From Sciurus carolinensis (lineage: Eukaryota > Chordata > Mammalia > Rodentia > Sciuridae), in NCBI RefSeq assembly GCF_902686445.1, contig NC_062213.1:141320491-141384490 (forward strand): a stretch of 64,000 nt of DNA. The letters are read 5' to 3'. Positions 58,346 to 64,000 of the stretch are shown here, piece after piece. Position 1 is the stretch's first letter; each line of letters starts with the position of its first letter. A program made the position numbers and the translations under genes. The notes below the pieces were generated by a model, which was given only the letters and a program-made list of their open reading frames with translations, did no database searches and was not told where the DNA came from.

Positions 58346-59640
58346 TAAAGAAACTAATGTTAGTTTACTAATTTACAGTCTGCTTAGATTTAGAAACAGA
58401 GCAGAAACAATTTTATTTATGTGATTTCTTGTTTTGAAACAAGAATTCTCTGGATTATTTGTTTTAGGGAATAAATTTAAGGTAGTTTACTAAAATTTTT
58501 CTTGAATTCAAATGTGAATAGGAGATATTGAATGTGAATAATGTAAATGTGAATTAGGATTATCATATTTAGATCAAGCTGTAATGCTAGAAATAGGGCT
58601 ACTTTATAATTTTTACTCTTCAAGAGTAATCAACTTTGCAGACTTCAAGTTTGACCACAAATGGTTACAGATGGTCATGTAAGGGTCATTGTTTTCTTTC
58701 CTGACTATAACTCATATGATAATCTGAGATAAATATCTAGAGCTAATTTAGTCTTGAAAAATTTTCCCTCCAAAATTAACCGCAAACATACTTACTTAAA
58801 GTGGAATATCTTTTTCCAGCAAGTGAAAACTGGTCGTTTGCATAAAATGATATAAAATTGCATGGTAAAACCCTAAATGCTCCTTAGGTCCCATCTGGAC
58901 ACCTATATGCAATAGGTCACTTGAGAAATAACACATTGCTATAGGTCACCGAGGACTGCTTGAACCTCAGAGCAAACTACTTCAGAATTTTTTAAACTTG
59001 TTTAGAAATAAAAGTGTCTTGAATAGTGGGCATTTATAAATGATTACATAGAAAAGTGTAACTATTTGCATTTCTTCATTCCTACGCATTTTGAAAAGCA
59101 TAGGAAAAGCTTAATTAAGTCCCCCAGTTCAAACTGCATTCGTGGAGAGCAAAAACGTGCAAGGAATCACTGATTTTTAAAAGTAAACTTTCTCTATTTT
59201 ACTACAATTCACCAAATCAGAAATTTCCAGCTGTTTTTCTATGAGAAATTTTTGTCAAGGAGATTCAGTGTACTAATGTGAATTCTGGGAAACAGATTCA
59301 TTGAATGAAGAAAGTCTAGAAGAAGAAAACTTCAGTGTACTGATTTCAAACTTATTTATATAATTATTAAGGTCTTTCGCGTCTGACCCAAGGTTTTTTT
59401 TTAAGTCATTCAGATCAGGAAGTATTGGGTTGCAAGAAAAATAAAACTGCTCAAACTAGCTCAAAAAATATACCAACCAGCAAGCAAACAAAGGTTTCTT
59501 TGGAAGGAAGAAATAATTTTACAAACATAAGTACCCCACATAGGTAGGATAGCAGTACTGGGATGTAATGCCTAGGAATAGTAGCAGTTAATATTGTGTA
59601 GAAGTTCCTGGCATTGTGATCTATCTATGCATTTTCTGCA
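58346..59640. other. Unique noncoding sequence
   Basis: No gene or repeat recognised. Confidence 0.4.
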
Positions 59641-59782
59641 ATTTTTTTTTTTTTTTTTTTTTTTTTGGTAATGGGGTTGAACTCAGGGTCACTTGACCAC
59701 TGAGCCACATCCCCAGCCCTATTTTGTATTTTATTTACGGACAGGGTCTCTCTGAGTTTCTTAGTGCCTTGCTTTTGCTTTC
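59641..59782 (-). mobile_element. 5'-truncated B1-dID SINE
   Basis: T25 (A tail), ID half ('ggtaatggggttgaactcag', 'ttgaccactgagccacatcc'), linker ('ttttgtattttatttacgg'), then only the first part of the B1 half ('cagggtctctctgagtttc', 'ttagtgccttgcttttgct'). The B1 5' part, containing the polymerase III boxes of that half, is missing. Confidence 0.9.
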
Positions 59783-59794
59783 TGTATATTATTT

Positions 59795-59936
59795 CACTCA
59801 ATTCTTATGTCAACCCAAAGGTAATTACTCTTTCTATTCCATCTTCTGTTTAAATAACTTTCCTGAGGTCAAGGAGCTTGATAGAGGAACAGCTGGAAGC
59901 AACTCCTCATGGTCCAGTACAGAAACTACTGGTTGA
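59795..59936 (-). repeat. MIR SINE fragment
   Basis: Antisense MIR: 'tcttatgtcaacccaaaggt', 'aactttcctgaggtcaagga', 'gaggaacagctggaagcaac'. Confidence 0.55.
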
Positions 59937-60093
59937 AACCTTGTGCACATCTGACTCCCCTCTCCTTTTTACTTGGGTTTGTCCTGCAGAACAATTTCTT
60001 GGGCCTCACCATAATAACTATAGTCCCATGTGCCAGCACTGACTCTTCCTATTCTTATTTTTAGTAGTGAGTTTCACAATATTTTTTTTTTTT

Positions 60094-60340
60094 ATTGTGA
60101 ACAAATGGGATACATGTTCTTTCTCTGTTTGTACATAGAGTAAAGGCATACCATTTGTGCAATCATACGTTTACATAGGGTGATGTTGGTTGATTCATTC
60201 TGTTATTTTTTTCCCCTTCCCCCCACTCCTCCCATCCCTCTTTTCCCTCTATACAGTCCTTCCTTCCCCCATTCTTGCCCCCCTCCCTAACCCTCACTCT
60301 AACCCTAAAACTAACCCCTCCCACGCCCCATTATGTATCA
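60094..60340 (-). other. L1 3' UTR with G-rich tract
   Basis: About 250 bp between the ORF2 stop and the A tail. On the L1 sense strand 60213-60330 is G-rich, with more than ten runs of three or more G, and includes telomere-like TTAGGG/GGTTAG words (60285-60318 as ccctaa and variants). G-rich polypurine tracts able to form quadruplexes are a known conserved trait of L1 3' UTRs. Confidence 0.85.
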
Positions 60341-61930
60341 TCATCCACTTATCAGCGAGATCATTCTTCCTTTGTTTTTTTGAGATTGGCTTATCTCACT
60401 TAGCATGATATTCTCCAATTTCGTCCATTTGCTTGCAAATGCCATAATTTTATCATTCTTTATGGCTGAGTAATATTCCATTGTATATATATGCCACAGT
60501 TTCTTTATCCATTCATCAACTGAAGGGCATCTAGGTTGGTTCCACAATCTGGCTATGGTGAATTGAGCAGCAATGAACATTGATGTGGCTGTATCTCTGT
60601 AGTATGCTGATTTTAAGTCCTTTGGGTATAGGCCAAGGAGTGGGATAGCTGGGTCAAATGGTAGTTCCATTCCAAGTTTTCTAAGGAAACTCCATACTGC
60701 CTTCCAGAGTGGTTGCACTAATTTGCAACCGCACCAGCAATGTATGAGTGTACCTTTTTCCCCACATCCTTGCCAACACCTGTTGTTGCTTGTGTTCTTG
60801 ATAATCGCCATTCTGATTGGGGTGAGATGGAATCTTAGGGTGGTTTTGATTTGCATTTCCCTTATTACTAGGGATGTTGAACATTTCTTCATATATCTGT
60901 TGATTACTTGTACATCTTCTTCTGTGAAGTGTCTGTTCATTTCCTTAGACCATTTGTCGATTGGATTATTTGTAGTCTTGGTGTTGAGTTTTTTGAGTTC
61001 TTTATAGATTCTGGAGATTAGTGCTCTATCTGAAGTATGATTGGCAAAGATTTTCTCCCACTCTGTAGGCTCTTTCTTCACATTGCTGATAGTTTCCTTT
61101 GCTGAGAGAAAGCTTTTTAGTTTGAATCTATCCCAGTTGTTGATTCTTGCTTTTATTTCTTGTGCTATGGGAGTCCTGTTGAGAAAGTCTGGTCCTAAGC
61201 CGACATGGTGAAGATCTGGACCTACTTTTTCTTCTATAAGATGCAGGGTCTCTGGTCTGATTCCGAGGTCCTTAATCCATTTTGAGTTTAGTTTTGTGCA
61301 CGGTGAGAGATATGGGTTTAGTTTCATTTTGTTGCATATGGATTTCCAATTTTCCCAGCACCATTTATTGAAGAGGCTATCTTTTCTCCATTGCATATTT
61401 TTGGCCCCTTTGTCTAGTATGAGGAAATTATATTTGTTTGGGTTTGTGTCCGTGTCCTCTATTCTGTACCATTGATCTACCTGTCTATTTTGGTACCAAT
61501 GCCATGCCATTTTTGTTACTATTGCTTTGTAGTACAGTTGAAGTTCAGGTATTGCAATACCCCCTGCTTCATTTTTCCTGTGAAGGATTGCTTTAGCAAT
61601 TCTGGGTTTCTTATTCTTCCAGATGAATTTCATGATTGCTTGTTCTACTTCTGTAAGGTACATCATTGGGATTTTAATTGGAATTGCATTGAATCTGTAT
61701 AGCACTTTTGGTAGTATGGCCATTTTGACAATATTAATTCTGCCTATCCAGGAACATGGGAGATCTTTCCATCTTCTAAGGTGTTCTTTAATTTCTTTCT
61801 TTAGTGTTCTGTAGTTCTCATTGTAGAGGTCTTTCACCTCTTTTGTGAGATTGATTCCCAAGTATTTTATTTTTTTCGAGGCTATTGTGAATGGAGTAGT
61901 TTTCCTAACTTCTTTCTGAAGATTCATCAC
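60341..61930 (-). pseudogene. L1 ORF2 segment 3: thumb and Cys-rich C-terminus
   Basis: 529 codons in a third frame, overlapping segment 2 by about 25 bp. It begins past the 2-bp deletion and matches the usual ORF2 continuation ([17 protein letters not shown]), then runs through [19 protein letters not shown] and [13 protein letters not shown] to the Cys-rich motif [18 protein letters not shown] and the standard C-terminal end before TAA at 60341-60343. The ATG at 61930 is incidental. Confidence 0.95.
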
Positions 61931-63229
61931 TTATGTATAAAAATGCATTGGATTTATGAGCATTGATCTTGTATCCTGCTACTTTACTGAATTCACTTAT
62001 GAGTTCTAAGAGTTTTCTGGTGGAATTTCCTGGTTCCTCTAAGTATATAATCATATCATCAGCAAATAGGGATAGTTTGAGTTCTTCTTTTCCAATTCGT
62101 ATCCCTTTAATTTCTTTGGTCTGTCTAATTGCTCTGGCTAGAGTTTCAAGGACGATATTGAATAGGAGTGGTGAGAGAGGGCATCCCTGCCTTGTTCCAG
62201 ATTTTAGGGGGAATGCTTTCAGTTTTTCACCATTAAGAATAATATTAGCCATGGGCTTAGCATAGATGGCCTTTACAATGTTCAGGAACGTTCCCACTAT
62301 CCCTATTTTTTCTAGTGTTTTGAGCATGAAGGGGTGCTGTATTTTATCAAATGCTTTTTCTGCATCTATTGAAATAATCATGTGATTCTTGACTTTAAGT
62401 CTGTTGATATGGTGAATTACATCTATTGATTTCCTGATGTTGAACCAACCTTGCATCCCTGGGATGAAACCCACTTGATCATGATGCACTATCTTTTTAA
62501 TACATTTTTGTATGCGATTTGCTAAAATTTTGTTGAGAATTTTTGCGTCGATGTTCATTAAGGATATTGGTCTGAAATTTTCTTTCCTTGATGTGTCTCT
62601 GTCTGGTTTAGGTATCAGGGTGATATTGGCTTCGTAGAATGAGTTTGGGAGGGTTCCCTCCTCTTCTATTTCATGGAATACTTTGAAAAGTATTGGAATG
62701 AGCTCTTCTTTAAAGGTTTTGTAGAACTCGGCTGAGAAACCATCAGGTCCTGGACTTTTCTTTGTTGGTCGGCTTTTGATGACTTCTTCTATTTCATTAC
62801 TTGAAATTGGTCTATTTAAATTGTGTATGTCCTTCTCGTTTAGTTTAGGCAATTCATAGGTCTCTAGAAACTTGTTGATATCTTCGAAATTTTCTATTTT
62901 GTTGGAATATAGATTTTCAAAATAGCTTCTAATTATGTTTTGTATTTCAGTCGTGTCTGTTGTGATATTTCCTTGTTCATTCCGAATTTTGGTGATTTGG
63001 GTTTTCTCTCGTCTTCTCTTTGTTAGTGTGGCTAAAGGTTTATCAATTTTGTTTATTTTTTCGAAGAACCAACTATTTATTTTGTCAATTTTTTGTATTG
63101 TTTCTTTTGTTTCAATTTCGTTGATTTCAGCTCTGAGTTTAACTATTTCCTGTCTTCTACTACTTTTGGTGTTGGTCTGTTCTTCTTTTTCTAGGGCTTT
63201 GAGCTGTAGTGTTAGGTCATTTATTTTTG
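61905..63229 (-). pseudogene. L1 ORF2 segment 2: linker and reverse transcriptase
   Basis: Open in one frame from about 63229 to the TAG at 61905-61907, roughly 440 codons. No ATG occurs at its start because it is the frameshifted continuation of segment 1. Order seen: basic linker ([13 protein letters not shown], about 63040-63085), then reverse transcriptase with [66 protein letters not shown] and the catalytic FADD at 62055-62066. All key residues appear intact. It ends prematurely where about 2 bp (one GA of an expected AGAGAA) are missing near 61909-61916. Confidence 0.95.
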
Positions 63230-64000
63230 AGTTTTACTTCTTTTATTAAATGCGCTCCATGAAATAAATCTTCCTCTAAGTACCGCTTTCATAGTGTCCC
63301 AGAGATTTTGATATGATGTTTCTTTGTTCTCGTTTACCTCTAAGAATTTTTTAATTTCCTTCCTAATATCTTCTGTTATCCATTCCTCATATAATAGCAT
63401 ATTGTTTAATCTCCAGGTGTTGGAGTAATTTCTGTTTTTTGCTCTTTCATTTATTTCTAGTTTCAATCCATTATGGTCTGATAAAATACAAGGAAGTGTC
63501 TCTATCTTCTTGTATTTGCTAACATTAGCTTTGTGGCATAATATATGGTCTATTTTAGAGAAGGATCCATGTGCTGCTGAGAAGAAAGTGTATTCACTCT
63601 TCGTTGGATGGTATATTCTATAAATGTCTGTTAAGTCTAAATTATTGATTGTGTTATTGAGATCTAAGGTTTCTTTGTTCAATTTTTGTTTGGAAGATCT
63701 GTCCAGTGGTGAGAGAGGCGTGTTAAAATCACCTAGTATTATTGTATTGTGGTCTATTTGGTTTCTGAGATTGAGAAGGATTTGTTTGACATACATGGGT
63801 GAGCCACTGTTTGGGGCATAGATATTTATGATTGTTATGTCTTGCTGATTTATGGTTCCCTTAAGCATTATGAAATGTCCTTCTTTATCCCTTCTGATTA
63901 ACTTTGGCTTGAAGTCCACTTTATCTGAAATGAGGATGCATACCCCAGCTTTTTTTTGGGTCCATGTGCATGGTAAGTTTTTTCCCATCCTTTCACCTTT
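63221..64000 (-). pseudogene. L1 ORF2 segment 1: endonuclease domain
   Basis: Apurinic-type endonuclease of L1 ORF2, which nicks target DNA for target-primed reverse transcription. Visible catalytic or structural motifs are GDFNTP at 63716-63733 (the D and N of the active site), SKIDHI (Asp), and SDHN at 63470-63481 (catalytic His). The catalytic Glu near residue 43 is outside the window. The frame is open from the window edge and ends at a TAA at 63221-63223. This stop arises because an A run in the sense strand (5 A at 63224-63228) is one base short of the reading that restores the usual ORF2 continuation. Confidence 0.95.

Larger units (their letters stand above)
60082..64000 (-). mobile_element. 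Young L1 LINE, 3' part, continuing past the window
   Basis: Minus-strand L1 with A tail (T12 at 60082-60093), a 3' UTR of about 250 bp, and nearly all of ORF2. The 5' UTR, ORF1 and about 55 N-terminal ORF2 residues (estimated from typical ORF2 length) lie beyond 64000. Over 3.6 kb only two small frameshifts and no other stops break ORF2, so the insertion is young. Such rodent L1s supply the retrotransposition machinery used by ID and B1-dID SINEs. Confidence 0.97.

Noticed and set aside
60285..60318. Interstitial telomeric repeat
   Set aside because: The CCCTAA words are few, imperfect and embedded in the L1 3' UTR, so they are not a chromosomal telomere remnant.
61963..63821. Open frames of 63-104 codons on the + strand
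   Set aside because: Antisense shadows of the L1 ORF2 on the - strand.
1..64000. CRISPR arrays, operons, riboswitches, prokaryotic mobile elements
   Set aside because: SINEs, L1, L2, MIR and MaLR repeats show this is mammalian nuclear DNA. No spaced direct-repeat array was seen.

Overview
The window reads as nuclear DNA of a rodent in the squirrel-related clade, probably Sciuridae (ground squirrel, marmot or tree squirrel). The best evidence is its young SINEs. These are tRNA-Ala-derived ID elements and dimeric B1-dID elements (7SL-derived B1 part, A-rich linker, ID part, A tail), accompanied by rodent-type L1 and MaLR LTRs. Eutherian-wide fossils (MIR, L2, old L1) fill in the background. 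Species and chromosome cannot be fixed from sequence alone.

No complete host protein-coding gene is visible. The DNA is AT-rich, intron- or intergenic-like, and almost every short open frame looks like a chance ORF. The best candidate for a host exon is a 49-nt segment at 12160-12208 with a good acceptor and a strong GTATGT donor. Two weaker in-phase segments follow downstream at 13182 and 14023. No gene could be assigned to them.

Layout. 1-8.4 kb: ancient L1 and L2 fragments, MIRs, and several ID or B1-dID SINEs. 8.4-11.2 kb: MIR, a rodent L1 3' UTR on the + strand, and a MaLR LTR. 11.2-30.4 kb: a notably transposon-poor stretch with the candidate exon and several blocks that look like conserved noncoding DNA. 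30.4-31.7 kb: an inverted B1-dID pair and a young ID. 31.7-40.7 kb: very AT-rich, mostly unique DNA with a (TG)n tract. 40.7-46.5 kb: B1-dID, MIR, two MaLR LTRs, a DNA-transposon fossil, an old L1 piece, and a duplicated segment of about 100 bp. 48.4 kb: a B1-dID carrying a nearly perfect fold-back palindrome. 51-54.7 kb: L2, MIR and ID fossils plus a solo ERVK-type LTR with a perfect 6-bp target duplication and a MaLR LTR with a perfect 5-bp duplication. 57-60 kb: MaLR LTR, old L1 3' end, ID, B1-dID, MIR. 60.08-64.0 kb: the 3' two thirds of a young L1 on the - strand. Its ORF2 is open apart from two small frameshifts, and it continues past the window edge.

The only protein-coding capacity recognised is the L1 ORF2 (endonuclease, reverse transcriptase, Cys-rich C-terminus). 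The observations most worth checking are the fold-back palindrome in the 48.4-kb SINE, the candidate exon at 12.16 kb, the repeat-containing leader of the ERVK-type LTR, the G-rich telomere-like tract in the L1 3' UTR, and the transposon-poor interval. No undescribed biological system was found.
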